Positions 11,974 through 22,267 of a DNA stretch of 64,000 bases are shown here, in pieces. The stretch comes from Phialocephala subalpina (taxonomy: Eukaryota; Ascomycota; Leotiomycetes; Helotiales; Mollisiaceae). The position numbers were made by a program, and so were the translations under genes. Location of the stretch: NCBI GenBank assembly GCA_900073065.1, contig FJOG01000002.1, forward strand, positions 1,582,243 to 1,646,242. The letters are read 5' to 3'. Below the pieces are notes generated by a model, which saw nothing but the letters and a program-made list of their open reading frames with translations, did no database searches and had not been told where the DNA came from. How positions within the stretch are numbered: the stretch's first letter is position 1; every line of letters begins with the position of its first letter.

Positions 11974-12220
11974 GGATTCGAAAGCTTATAATGAGGGACG
12001 ACGACCGAGATTGAGGCATGTTACTTCGGTTGAAGAGGCTGAAAGATTGGAGGCTCCGTTTTGTATTGTTGGGACGGTGCCGGATTTTGAAGCAAAGAGT
12101 GAGGAGGAGTTGAAGGCTAGAGCGATTGTCGAAACACTTTTGAGGAAGGATGAAAAGGGGGTGCTGTTGGATATGTGTTTCAAGCCTAGGAATACAAGGA
12201 TAATGCGGATGGGGAAGAGG
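11721..12220. repeat. perfect 250-bp tandem duplication
   Basis: Bases 11721-11970 and 11971-12220 appear identical, each starting TGAGGATTCG and ending GGGGAAGAGG. The two copies translate identically in the other frames compared. The duplication covers the C-terminal coding part of the dehydrogenase-like gene and creates its premature stop. Confidence 0.9.
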
Positions 12221-12255
12221 ACGCTGATGCAATTCTCAAAAAACCTGTCTCTTCC

Positions 12256-12720
12256 CTACAATTTAGACAAATCTTTCGCCTTAATATGTTCCAAACAGTA
12301 TTCCACCGCAGCCTTATATCCAAAAGTCCCCAACCCACAAATAACCGCCACAGCCTTATCGCTCAACCAGCTCTTATTCCTCCACTCCTCCCTTGCATGA
12401 ATATTGCTGATATGCACCTCCACGAAGGGAATCGACACAGCAAGCAGCGCATCTCTCAACGCAATCGAATAATGTGTAAAAGCAGCAGGGTTTATAACGA
12501 TAGCGTCGACACCTTCGTTTCGAGCGGCTTGGATACGGTCGACGAGTTGTCCTTCGTGGTTGGTTTGGTAGAAGGAGAGGGTGGCGCCTGCTGCAGAGGC
12601 TTGCGATTTGCATTTTGTTTCCACGTCTGCCAGAGTCTCGGAGCCGTAGATTGAGGGCTCGCGGGTTCCGAGGAGGTTGAGGTTGGGTCCGTTGAGGACG
12701 AGGATGTTTTTTGCTGGCAT
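12256..12720 (-). CDS. qutE: 3-dehydroquinase, type II (catabolic)
   Basis: An intronless 154-residue frame from ATG 12720. The long frame continues upstream but only from a distant start that would add an unrelated leader, so the ATG before [17 protein letters not shown] was chosen, giving the standard length for this family. All type II signatures are visible: [15 protein letters not shown], the [10 protein letters not shown] loop, [17 protein letters not shown], and [14 protein letters not shown] with the catalytic histidine. It dehydrates 3-dehydroquinate to 3-dehydroshikimate in quinate breakdown (qa-2 in Neurospora, qutE in Aspergillus) in the cytosol. Its 3' end nearly abuts the broken dehydrogenase gene on the other strand, and the next pathway genes lie at 13315 and 14928. 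Confidence 0.92.
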   Translation of the reverse strand: MPAKNILVLNGPNLNLLGTREPSIYGSETLADVETKCKSQASAAGATLSFYQTNHEGQLVDRIQAARNEGVDAIVINPAAFTHYSIALRDALLAVSIPFVEVHISNIHAREEWRNKSWLSDKAVAVICGLGTFGYKAAVEYCLEHIKAKDLSKL

Positions 12721-13314
12721 TGTGAGGTTTGTCGTGATGCTTCTACTGTGGATTTGATAGATTGTCGTGCTGCGCTGTTCGATGGACGGTTTGGATGTGG
12801 CTGCTGCTTTTTCGTGACGGAAGGGGTGTAATATGTTAGCAGTCTTCAGAGTGGATAGCAATATACCGTTCAAGCAGAGTACTATATGGCTGCTCGTGTC
12901 GTGCTCTGCAGTCGTTCCCCGGATGTTGAATCTTTCATTGAGGGGTTGACGTTGGTGGGAGGAAATTGTGGGGCGAGCGGCTGAAGACTTTGCCAGCATT
13001 CTAAGGTTATTGCGCTTCAACACCAAGCATTAAGAAGTCCCTCGGTAACAATTTGACTTGTCGAAAAAGCCTGTTTCATTGGTTCTCTCTTTCAGAATTG
13101 ATAGCAGGACACCCTTATGCTAGTTTCCTGGAGATCTGATTTTCTTTTGGGCAGAATGACGGAGGACAAAAGCTTGAAGTACATCTTGATATGCTACATA
13201 AATCACCAATGTCTACACTGTCAAGGAGGGACGGGAGAACCTTGGTGATGTACATCTCGATTCGCGGCTATATAATTCGAAATCGTCTTTCAGACAGGTC
13301 TGCCCTTCGAGCGA
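12721..13314. other. promoter region of the dehydroquinase gene
   Basis: About 600 nt between two minus-strand pathway genes. I found no convincing copy of the GGATAA-N4-TTATCC type site known for the Aspergillus quinate activator, so regulation could not be read from the sequence. Confidence 0.4.
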
Positions 13315-14265
13315 TCAATGCCGAGCTGCCAAAGCCTGCGCAATAGCAGCATGAACCTCCTTACTCGGCAGCTCCTCCAACCCCTTCCCAGTCCAATGCC
13401 TATCCTGTTCCAACCCCTGATAAATCATCGCTTCCGTCCCAAGTATAACCTGCCATCCCTCCTTCTTACTAATCTCAGCAATCTCCGTCCAAGGCGTAGG
13501 ATGATAACACATCTCTAAAATCGCTCCCTTCTCTTCTTTCCTCAGAAACACTTCAATCACTTTCCTAGCTTCGATCTCTTCGGGTGTCTTGGGAGGAAAG
13601 TTTGGTATACATGCTACGATTGCGCCAGGTGCGGCTAGGAGTGAGGCTTGGGCACCAGTTTGGACGTGGAGGAGTGAGTCGCCGAATCCGGCTTTTTTGC
13701 AGTCTGTTAGGACGGCTGTGACTTCGGAGATGTCGCGGTTGACGATGTAGATTGGGTTGCAGCCTAGCCATTTCTGTAATGCGTAGACGGCGCTTCGACA
13801 TGCTCCTCCACCTCCAATTACCAAGCCTGGGTGTCCACGGTAGAGATCTTTATCTTTTCCAGCTGGGAGATTCTGGAGAAATGCGTCCCGGACTCCAAAG
13901 CAATCTGTGTTGGTTCCAACCAAATGTCTCGTTCCGTTTTGGTCTTGCTTCAGGAATATAGTGTTGCACGCTCCAATGTCTTTTCCCTCTTGCATGATCT
14001 CATCTAAATGAGGAATAATGGCGACCTTGTGAGGCATGGTGACCGAAGCACCAAAGAACTTGGGGTCTTTGGTGAGCGAGAGGAAATGCGGAATATCGGT
14101 TGAATCGAGGGGTATTTGGGAGCGTTTTAGACCTAGGTTGTCGTAGACTGTTTGATGAAGGAGGGGGCTGAGGGAGTGGGCGATTGGGTGGCCGAAGAGG
14201 TAGTTTACTCCGTCGAGGTGGGAGGTGTCTGGTAGGGACGGGGTGGTGGTGCCGTTGGAACCCAT
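13315..14265 (-). CDS. qutB: quinate/shikimate dehydrogenase
   Basis: An intronless 316-residue frame from ATG 14265. The N-terminal substrate domain has GHPIAHSLSPLLHQ, the catalytic lysine in TMPHKV and the NTDCFG motif; the nucleotide domain has the Gly-rich loop GGGGACRSAVYAL and a VNRD strand end. The C-terminal GTEAMIYQGLEQDRHWTG is complete, unlike in the paralog at 11176. It likely oxidises quinate to 3-dehydroquinate with NAD (qa-3/qutB role), supplying the substrate of the dehydroquinase 600 nt away. A purely biosynthetic role is unlikely, because fungi use the pentafunctional AROM protein for that and because catabolic genes flank it. It is divergent from the dehydratase gene at 14928, so the two could share a promoter. 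Confidence 0.85.
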   Translation of the reverse strand: MGSNGTTTPSLPDTSHLDGVNYLFGHPIAHSLSPLLHQTVYDNLGLKRSQIPLDSTDIPHFLSLTKDPKFFGASVTMPHKVAIIPHLDEIMQEGKDIGACNTIFLKQDQNGTRHLVGTNTDCFGVRDAFLQNLPAGKDKDLYRGHPGLVIGGGGACRSAVYALQKWLGCNPIYIVNRDISEVTAVLTDCKKAGFGDSLLHVQTGAQASLLAAPGAIVACIPNFPPKTPEEIEARKVIEVFLRKEEKGAILEMCYHPTPWTEIAEISKKEGWQVILGTEAMIYQGLEQDRHWTGKGLEELPSKEVHAAIAQALAARH

Positions 14266-14927
14266 TTTGGGTCTACCTTGAGAAGAGTTGTTGGAGGAGA
14301 TTTGCGAGAATCGATGCTGTCCAAAATATGAGATTGAATTGAAGAACGTGACTGAAGTTCCAAAAGAGGTCCGGTCTCAGTATGAAAGGCTGTCCAACTG
14401 GAAAAGTTTACAGCAAATGAGTACTGATGCGGGGTAAAATGAAGAAGTCAATCAAATCCACAACTTTGACTTTCTCAACATTTATTTCTTGCTGAAATGG
14501 ATACACAACAAAAAGGGACGGAAATGACGCAGAATAGTTCAAAGCATCCAAAGTCCAAGAAGATGCAAGATGCAAGAAGTCTTGACCCCTCCCGTGACCG
14601 GAGGTCGAGACACCCCACTTTTAGCGGCGGAAAAGGGGGCGTTCGCTCTCTTCTGTTCAAAATGGGAAAGTTCTTTTCCGACCACGACGTCGACTCCATG
14701 ACCCTCTCCGCGTATCGACGTGCGGCGAGGCAGTCATCGATTATCTTGATGTAATGATTGGTAAGGTAGGAGCTTCAATTGCGGAGGTGAGGTGGCTGCC
14801 GCTTGAGCTAGTAAAGTATTGAAGCTTGAAGTATCAAGCTCTTCGTCATTGATTTCTCTTTCCGTCTCATCTACCACTTTAAACACTCTCACGATACCAA
14901 CATACAGAGAACGGTATCTATTCCAAC
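14266..14927. promoter_or_regulatory. divergent promoter between quinate genes
   Basis: A 662-nt spacer separating divergent dehydrogenase and dehydratase genes of one pathway, so shared control is likely. It contains an imperfect inverted repeat, CCTCCCGTGACCGGAGG, near 14587, of the spaced-CCG/CGG type bound by zinc-cluster activators. Binding is an inference only. Confidence 0.4.
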
Positions 14928-15959
14928 ATGTCCTTCAAACCCGCCATAGCCTCAATGTCCCTCGGCCGGGCCTGGGTCCACGAACTCCCCTACAAACTCG
15001 ACTGCGCGAAAGCAAACAACATCACCGGCATCGAAATCTTCTTCGAAGACCTGGAATATGTTGCTCGTTCCCAATCCTCCCTCTCTGCCACTGAACCCAT
15101 TCCTCCTGAAGCACAACTCGCAGCCGCACATACAATACGACAACTCTGCGATGAGAGGAGTCTCGAGATAATTGGCTTACAGCCATTCCTGCATTACGAA
15201 GGTCTGCGAGATAGACAGGAACACGCCAAGAGGATTGAGAAATTGAAACTCTGGTTCCAACTCGCGAAGATACTAGGGACGGATGTCATACAAATCCCTG
15301 GGAACTTTCTGAGCAAAGACGAGATCACCGACGATTTGGATGTCGTGGTGGGAGATTTACAAGAGGTGGCAGATATGGGATTGAAAGAGACGCCGGTTAT
15401 AAAGTTTGCATACGAGAATTTGTGCTGGTCAACGTATTTCGATACATGGGAGAAGGTGTGGGATTTAGTAGAGAGGGTTGATAGGGATAATTTTGGCATG
15501 TGTTTGGATACTTTTAATATTACTGGAAAAGTATACGCCGACCCTGCCGCTCCTAGCGGAAAGACTCCGAATGCGGCCGCAGATATCCAAAGAAGTATGG
15601 AGGAATTGGTAAAGAAGGTGGATGTCAAGAAGGTTTTCTATATTCAGGTTGTGGATGCGGAGAAGATGCGGAATCCGTTGGTCAAAGGACATGCGTTTTT
15701 CGCAGAGGATCAACCGGCAAGAATGAGTTGGAGTAGGAATGCGAGGTTGTTTGCTTTTGAGGAGGGGGGTTACTTGCCTGTGTTGGATGTTACGAAGGCA
15801 ATCATTGTTGGATTGAAATATAAGGGGTGGGTAAGTATGGAGTTGTTCTCGAGGACAATGAGTGAAGCTGGAAAAGAGGTGCCGTTGAATCATGCTAGGA
15901 GGGCGAGGGAGGCGTGGGAGAAGCTGTTGAAAGAGATTACTAGTTGGAATATAGAGTAG
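14928..15959 (+). CDS. qutC: 3-dehydroshikimate dehydratase
   Basis: An intronless 343-residue frame starting MSFKPAIASMSLGRAW. It belongs to the sugar-phosphate isomerase/epimerase (AP endonuclease 2-like) TIM-barrel superfamily: metal-site regions GIEIFFEDLEY, VIQIPGNF, FAYENLCW, FGMCLDTFNI and FYIQVVDAEKM are seen in order, with the acidic and histidine ligands expected for a divalent metal. It converts 3-dehydroshikimate to protocatechuate, the last step of quinate catabolism (qa-4 in Neurospora, qutC in Aspergillus), in the cytosol. Its place beside the dehydrogenase and dehydroquinase supports the assignment. No permease (qutD/qa-y) or regulator (qutA/qutR) lies within the window. Confidence 0.9.
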   Translation: MSFKPAIASMSLGRAWVHELPYKLDCAKANNITGIEIFFEDLEYVARSQSSLSATEPIPPEAQLAAAHTIRQLCDERSLEIIGLQPFLHYEGLRDRQEHAKRIEKLKLWFQLAKILGTDVIQIPGNFLSKDEITDDLDVVVGDLQEVADMGLKETPVIKFAYENLCWSTYFDTWEKVWDLVERVDRDNFGMCLDTFNITGKVYADPAAPSGKTPNAAADIQRSMEELVKKVDVKKVFYIQVVDAEKMRNPLVKGHAFFAEDQPARMSWSRNARLFAFEEGGYLPVLDVTKAIIVGLKYKGWVSMELFSRTMSEAGKEVPLNHARRAREAWEKLLKEITSWNIE

Positions 15960-16531
15960 GAGATAAATTGTGTGTACAATTCGAGTGTCTGAACGCGTAA
16001 ACCTTCGCGCCCAGTGCTTCAATGTTCCATCAGCTAAGTGAAGAGAGGGAGCATGTTGCTCTGGAGGCTGGAGGATGCTTCTCTTTTGGGAAGGTGGGGT
16101 AGATGGGTCAGCAATCGTGATGGCGTGAAGTGTGCCTGAGGCCGCAGTATCAATCTTGGCTCAAAGAATAAAGTCAAATTTACGTCACAAGCGACGCGAC
16201 AGGTCGAACAAATTTCTCAGTCGCCTACTTATCGATCTTCCTCGGCCTCACGAAAACTGCATGCAAATTGATCTCGAACCATCAAAGGGGATACTCTACT
16301 AAGAAGTCGAAAAAAGTTTTAAAGCATTCGGAAAGAGAAACTTAATAAAAGATATGATTTGAAGACTCTAACAATTGTTCTTATGCAAAATCACTCGCTT
16401 GCGATAATAACTCTCGTTTCTACGATTGTTTTATTTTTTGGCTGATTAGTATAGATCGACCGCGCATCCGGCCAAGGCAATATTGCGCGTCGAGAAACTC
16501 GTTCCCATTCGCCCCAAGAATCCGGTAGCGA
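15960..16531. other. intergenic, no gene seen
   Basis: 3' region of the dehydratase gene and promoter of the gene at 16532. No repeat or RNA recognised. Confidence 0.5.
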
Positions 16532-17542
16532 ATGACTCAGCCTGCCTCACTAGTCGCCCACGTTACATTACATATTTCGCACGCAAGTCAAATGTCTCAT
16601 CACATGTTCTACATTGAAGTCCCCGAAGAAATGAATACGAAGAAGAGGAAGCGCGAATACAACCCCATATCCTCCGATGAATATGATACAGACTCCGGCG
16701 TCTGTAGCATCGAGGAGTTCAATGCAGGCAAAGACAAGTATCAGTGCACGATGCTTGGCGCTTTGCCCACACCATACCCATTCTCACAAGGAATCGCAAG
16801 TCAAGCATCAGCGGATGTCATCAAGAAGCAGGGGGATGAGACCCAGAAAGTCTTGAGCAAGTACGCTATTACATTTTCCGGCTCAATGAAGCGCAAACTG
16901 TGGCCCAAGGCAAGACCTGCTGACGCGATCGATACTCTGGTTATCATGACCGATAACACGGACAGTCAAAATGTAACCCTCAACATTATTCTTTGTTTCT
17001 ATCCATGTCATAACTAAAAGCTAAATGAGTTTTAGTGGAAGGACGCGTGCACCGACATCTATGCACTGCTCTTACAAGGTGGCCTCGTTGGTAGCACTAT
17101 TAAAGTCGAGATTTGGAATGAGGCTTTGAGATATAAAGACGTCTCATTCGCAATTCCGAGTGACGATCCAAGACTTATACAAGCCCTGAAGAGCGTGCAG
17201 GACGATGTCGCAAAGATTGTTCTGAAGGATCTTCCCGATATAGTAACCTCGATCGCATACCATATGCGAGGTCCTTCTCAGGGTCTGGTTGGAGACCGCA
17301 AACCAACGATTATGGTCCATGTTAAGCACAAATCTCGACATCTCTTCCAAGTAGTTGAGGATAAGATTGATGATCTCCTCTCCTCGAAAGACTTTCCAGG
17401 AATAACTATATCTACCAAGATACTCGGGGGAGAGATCAAATGGGGAACAAATAAGATCACGGAAACCTACGATATCAGACACAATTTCATACCAACTCCT
17501 CATGGTCAGCCAAAGCCATTTCTGCTCAACCTCACCTCTTGA
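16532..17542 (+). CDS. protein of unknown function
   Basis: Not recognised. Exons 16532..16972 and 17036..17542 are joined by a 63-nt intron (GTAACC donor, TTTTAG acceptor) in phase 0, giving 315 residues. An in-frame ATG at codon 21 (MSHHMFYIEVPEEM) could be the real start. A basic KKRKRE motif near residue 37 could be a nuclear localisation signal. The middle (FSGSMKRKLWPKARPAD) and C-terminal half look globular and mixed alpha/beta. No catalytic motif, membrane segment or zinc site is seen. Continuous frame through both exons and a good intron support a real gene. Confidence 0.6.
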
Positions 17543-17970
17543 ACTCCAACATCTCCCCTTCACAATTCTAGTCTAAATATCGCCAAACAGCAGAATAGAA
17601 GGCTATACATTCTCCTTTCCAGATTGCAAAACTTTTAAGGTTGGAGAAACAGACATTCTACTCTGTGAAGCATATTGATTCCAAAATGGAGGGAACGGAC
17701 ATTCTCCTATCTGACGATAATATTCTGCAAGACAAAGAGGAGAGGCTCAGCTTTACCCCTTTAGATAAGTGAATGATAGGGAACTCAGAAATCAGTAAGT
17801 CGCCCAGACATTGGCATGAATATCACTTTTAACACGTTTCAGGACCCCAGTGTGGAAGATCGTCCCATTAATCGACAGTTTCTGAACGCCTCCCGTTGGT
17901 CGCCCAATGTCTATCTACTTCCCAGACTCCATCCCATCAACCCGCAGGTGTCTCTAGCCAAAATCTACAT
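17543..17970. other. intergenic between convergent genes
   Basis: Contains two imperfect copies of GGAGRRAACRGACATTCT about 50 nt apart (near 17643 and 17691). No gene seen. Confidence 0.4.
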
Positions 17971-20798
17971 CTACATATCGTACCAAGCTAGTTCCGCAAC
18001 CTCAATCGCTGCGCCTAGTTCCTTCTTTCTGTCACCGCTAAAGCAATCCACCAACAGCTTCTTCACCTTGCTGCGATCGCGACCCTCCAAAAGGATCCCC
18101 GTCTCAACGCAGATATCCAGGTCCTCCTTTGTCAGGAAATCGGAACTGCACATTGATACGCCATCGCCAGCGGGCAAACTACCAAACCGAGCCAACTTCT
18201 CTACCGCAGCCATCACCATTTCTACGCCCTTGCCGTAGTTGTTCTGCACGTTCCACAACATGTGCTGGCTGTGATCGATGGCCAGGGTCTGGACATCGAT
18301 GATACCGCCATCGGAGTCTTCGTCGTCGATGTAGTGTAGGGTGTAGGTGGCGGCTACCTTACCATTCATCATGGCTCGAAGCGTCGGCAGGAATCCAGCT
18401 TCGAGATTCACTATAGCGCGACCGCGTGGCTGAAAGTGGTCCCGAATGACATGGTCGAACTCTTGGTAGCTTCGAAGGTTGATGCCAAGGTCGATATAGT
18501 TGTCCTTGAGGATACTGTGGCAATGAGGCGAGCTGATATTCTCGATGCGATCCACCATGATCGCATACTTCTCCTTTAGTTGCTCTACTGTCGCGAATTC
18601 CGAGCTGACTTGCGAAGATCCTAGGAACGAGATGACAACCTTCTGGAGGACATCACGCTCCCAGAACGTAAGTTCGGCGAGCTTGTATGGCTCCTTTGTG
18701 GGGTACACATGTATCAAGTCGGCGGGGAGGATAAGGAAAGGGAGGTGTCCCTGACCCAACAACTCTGGAACGAGTCTGCTAACCATCAGATTAGAGAACA
18801 GATCGGTCCCAACGAACAAAGCAACGTGAAGAGGCCTACGAAATGGCAACCCAACGATGTTGTCTGCCACACGAGCTGCATGTGCGACGTTACGATCGAT
18901 TGCGGAGGTGTAGAAATGGACTCCTTTGGTCAAGCTGCCGATCACATACAGGCCTTCGGTGGCCTTCAGAGTGTTAAAGTCAACATCGACTCCGCCAAGT
19001 GGGTTGTGTGCGAGTTGCCTTGACTTGAGCATGCTCTGCAGTAGTGGTGAATCAATGTGTGTCGTATCATATTCCTGACCGAGCGATTCGATCAGGTACT
19101 TGACACGGTATTCCTTGCCGTTCGACTTTAGATTGAAAGAGTCACCGCTCCACTTGACATTCTCGCCTTGCAAAACGACCAATTGGCCCTTCTCGAGACC
19201 AGCAAGGATCTTTCGGGCATTCTCCAGCGGGATGGCATGACGATAGGTCATCCATTTACTTCCGTTCTCCTTCAGGAATTGCGTCTTCTCATCAAGTGTC
19301 AACACACTCCAATATCTCTCCACCAGTGCCTTCATTGCATTGAGCACCACCTGCCAACGAATGGGACCCTTTTCAGCCTCGGCGATGTCGGCTTTCAACA
19401 TCTGCAGCGGGTCAACATCTCTGGTAAGCTCCGAGAAGTCTGCATCGCTGTAGTCCTCCATTTCATCCTCGAATTCACAAGCGATACGAATCCAAGCGCT
19501 GACTGGGCGATCTTCAACTTCGCGAGCGAGGGAATGAAGTTGATATCTGTAGGGATACTCGGCTGGAGGGCCTTGTACCTTTGGAAGGCGTCTGGATCGA
19601 GAAATCATGTAAATCTTGCCGGTATGGCCATGCTCGACCAACGCATTGGCGACATCGATGGCAGTCAATCGAGAACCCATGATGAATACTGGTGCTTCGT
19701 GTTCGATAACACCAAACTTCTCCACAGGCCAAGGACATCTGAAGTGGCGCACATTGCCAATGAATTGGTTATGCGTATGAGCACAGTAATTTGCCCAATG
19801 CCAACACAACATTCAAGGCGTGCAGCTTTCGGCCATCCGCCAATACAACTTCGGTTGTCTGATTCTGGCGGGTAGCGTTGATGACATTCCCATGGATCGT
19901 GCGAAAGTCGATATTTAAAGCCTTGGCGTCGACAATGGCTTCCTTCAAGAGCTCTCGCAGGTATCTGCCGTATTCGCTCCGGGTGGGGAAGTGGACCTTT
20001 CGAAGCTCTGGATTATTATCCTGAAGCCAGCCTACGAACTTCATAGGATTGATCGGGCAGGGGCCCATTGTGCTGGCATGCGTATCGATGATGGAGCCGG
20101 TCTGAATGCCAGTGAGTTAGTTTGACCTTTCGTATGTTTCGAAAGGAGGGCTGCGTATCTCAGGGGTAGCGAGACAGCCTGTAGCGGATCTCGCCGTAGC
20201 TGAAGTCTGCCAAGGGAAAAGGGGGATGTGTCTTCGAGACTTACGCAAGCTTCCGAGTATGCGAGGCCAGTGCCTATAACCCCTCCCTTCTCAATGATGT
20301 AGATACTGCCAATGCTCTGTTTCTTTCCTTCCTTTCTCTCGTCCTTGACACGTTCGATCAACCTGTTTGGAAAAGAAGTTAGCCGAGTCCATGGTCGTAA
20401 GATTCTTAGATGCAAATCCTTTGACAAATAGCTTAGTGAAGGAGATGCGCATGTTTGTCTCTACAACACACATCATGCCACTTCAAGAAGCCTTGGAGCT
20501 GAAAAGACAATGAAGTAGATGCGCATGCGTGCCTCTATTCAACTCCGGCGCTGGAGTCAAATAGACAACATGAAGCAAACGAGTAAGCGCTGTCCGCAGC
20601 GCTTCGAGATCAAAAGAAAGGAGACAGGAATACTTACTGCAGAATAACAGCTAGGCCGCAGACGCCTCCTCCGATGACGGCGACATCAATAACCTCCTTT
20701 GTCAATGCCTCTTGTTCTCCTGCTCCAGCATACTCAGCTGCATCACAATGTCCAAGAGTATTGACAGTGCGCTCCAGCAGAGTTCTTGAGGAAGACAT
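17971..20798 (-). CDS. FAD/NAD(P)-binding protein fused to a formyltransferase-like domain, apparent frameshift
   Basis: Exons (minus) 20798..20638, 20362..20245 and 20101..17971, about 802 residues once one base near 19790 is discounted. The first exon carries the dinucleotide loop GGGVCG (residues 43-48); then IYIIEKGGVIGTG, a VVLALG strand and an FIMGSRLTAIDVANAL second nucleotide loop mark a YdhS-like FAD/NAD(P) module (NAD_binding_9 family). The last 285 residues resemble formyltransferases: PADLIHVY, VNLEAGFLPTLRAMMNG, YTLHYIDDEDSDGGII. The Asn and Asp of the Asn-His-Asp triad are present, but the His is Glu (NLE instead of NxH). Reading VVLALG into NYCAHTHNQF requires removing one base; otherwise the frame ends at 19769. 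A 49-nt GTGCTC..CAG intron could restore frame but has a weak donor. Substrate unknown; a hydroxylation-formylation role is only a guess. Confidence 0.65.
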
Positions 20799-20808
20799 TG
20801 TGCGCCTT

Positions 20809-21210
20809 GCTCCGATGATGGGAAGATCTTTGTCGCTGCGTATGGAAGGAGGCAGTGCTGCAGATGATGATCCGCAGGCAATGGAGTCGAAGAAGAGTCG
20901 CTAGAAGTTGTTCAAAGATCGTATGAAGCAAGGCTAGCTCCGATGATCAGAAGGTATTTGCTGCAGAGGAGACAACTGGATACTGCTACAGACTCAGTAA
21001 GTCTGAGCTGAGGAAGAAGGAGCCTGAATTGTACAAAGATTGTATGAGGTTGTGCTGAAAGAGATCCGCTGAGGCTGATCCCGATGATCGGGGGTTCTTA
21101 ATTATGCAAGAGCAAGCAATGCAGTGCTGCAGATAGTTATCTGCAGACACTGGAAGTCCAAAGGGTTATTGCAGTTGAAGAAATTGTATTGTACAAGGAT
21201 TATTTGAGGT
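20809..21210. repeat. three degenerate tandem copies of a 120-160 bp unit
   Basis: The phrase TCCGATGAT or CCCGATGAT recurs at about 20811, 20939 and 21080, and (C/A)AAAGATYGTATGA-like text at 20912, 21033 and 21191 (last copy diverged), with CTGCAGA-rich text between. The array starts just upstream of the ATG of the fusion gene. Intron 1 of that gene also holds a local duplication (GATGCGCATG near 20445 and 20519). Confidence 0.55.
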
Positions 21211-22267
21211 GTCGTTGGGAAGGATGTTGTGCGCTTGAGGATTCCTTTTTATGCTAGAAAATTGTCGACCGACCGCAGCTTCGTCGGTAAGTCACGCCAT
21301 ATCAGGCGCTACGGCTACTAAGTCATTTAATGCTCAGAACATGAATGTTCAGAGCGTGAGTGTTTACTTTGATACCGATGATGTCTAAGTTAGGACTAGC
21401 GGATAGGGGACAGGTTAAGCGAGCCGAGATCACGGGTCAAGGGAGAATGCAAACGCTACAACCTCGTTGGTCAGGCGATATCGGAGGCTATGGAGACACT
21501 GTATCGTTCAAAATGTTAAAGTTTTATATGTAATGAAGACTTATATAGTCTGTGGAGCGCTCAGGAACTTTGAGATCGTGTATATAGCAAAATCAGTGCA
21601 GATACTGTCTTCTTTGCACTGTACAGCCTGATCAGTTTGCCTAATTTGGGGATGTACAATTGTCCAAAATACAAATGTTTACATTCAATTGTGATAATGA
21701 GGATTGTTTGATTGTTCTTGACTTTAAGTAATTCTCGAGATGGTTCGGTATTTGTCGCTTGGTGTTTGAGGCTCACTTGCTTTGATGCAAGGGGCTTGAC
21801 TAAGTTCGACATTCTGCTTGTTTATGAAGTTCCTGAGGCCTTGTGTTTAGGGTGTACTTAGACAGAATCTACCAACATGATTTTTCTGGCTGCTATTGTC
21901 CTTGATGGTACCTAATCCCGTTTTGCCGAGGTGCGGTCAGGAAAGGGGGTGCCAAGACCTAAGCGAATATTTGTATGGTGAGCACGAAGTTTAGAAATAC
22001 AATCATTTTCACTAGGATCCTAGGATCCGAGCCTATCCTATCCTTAATATTGCTATTCTATCTGACCATCAATGGATATTTTGATGCCCTTGAAGAAATT
22101 CTCGCTAAATATCGATCTCTTGGTATGAGAATTCCACGGCTCAAACACTCTCCCCGTGGGAGATATGCTATTTCCGAGCACACGTCGGAATTAAGTGCCT
22201 CAATAAGCACTAAATAAATCAGATACCTGGACAGAGCAGAAATGGCTCCTCGGTCCGCTGTTCAGCT
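21211..22267. other. intergenic, no gene seen
   Basis: Beyond the degenerate repeats, about 1 kb with no supported coding frame, RNA gene or repeat. Confidence 0.5.

Noticed and set aside
12721..13026. N-terminal extension of the dehydroquinase
   Set aside because: Not similar to any family member; the standard 154-residue enzyme starts at 12720.
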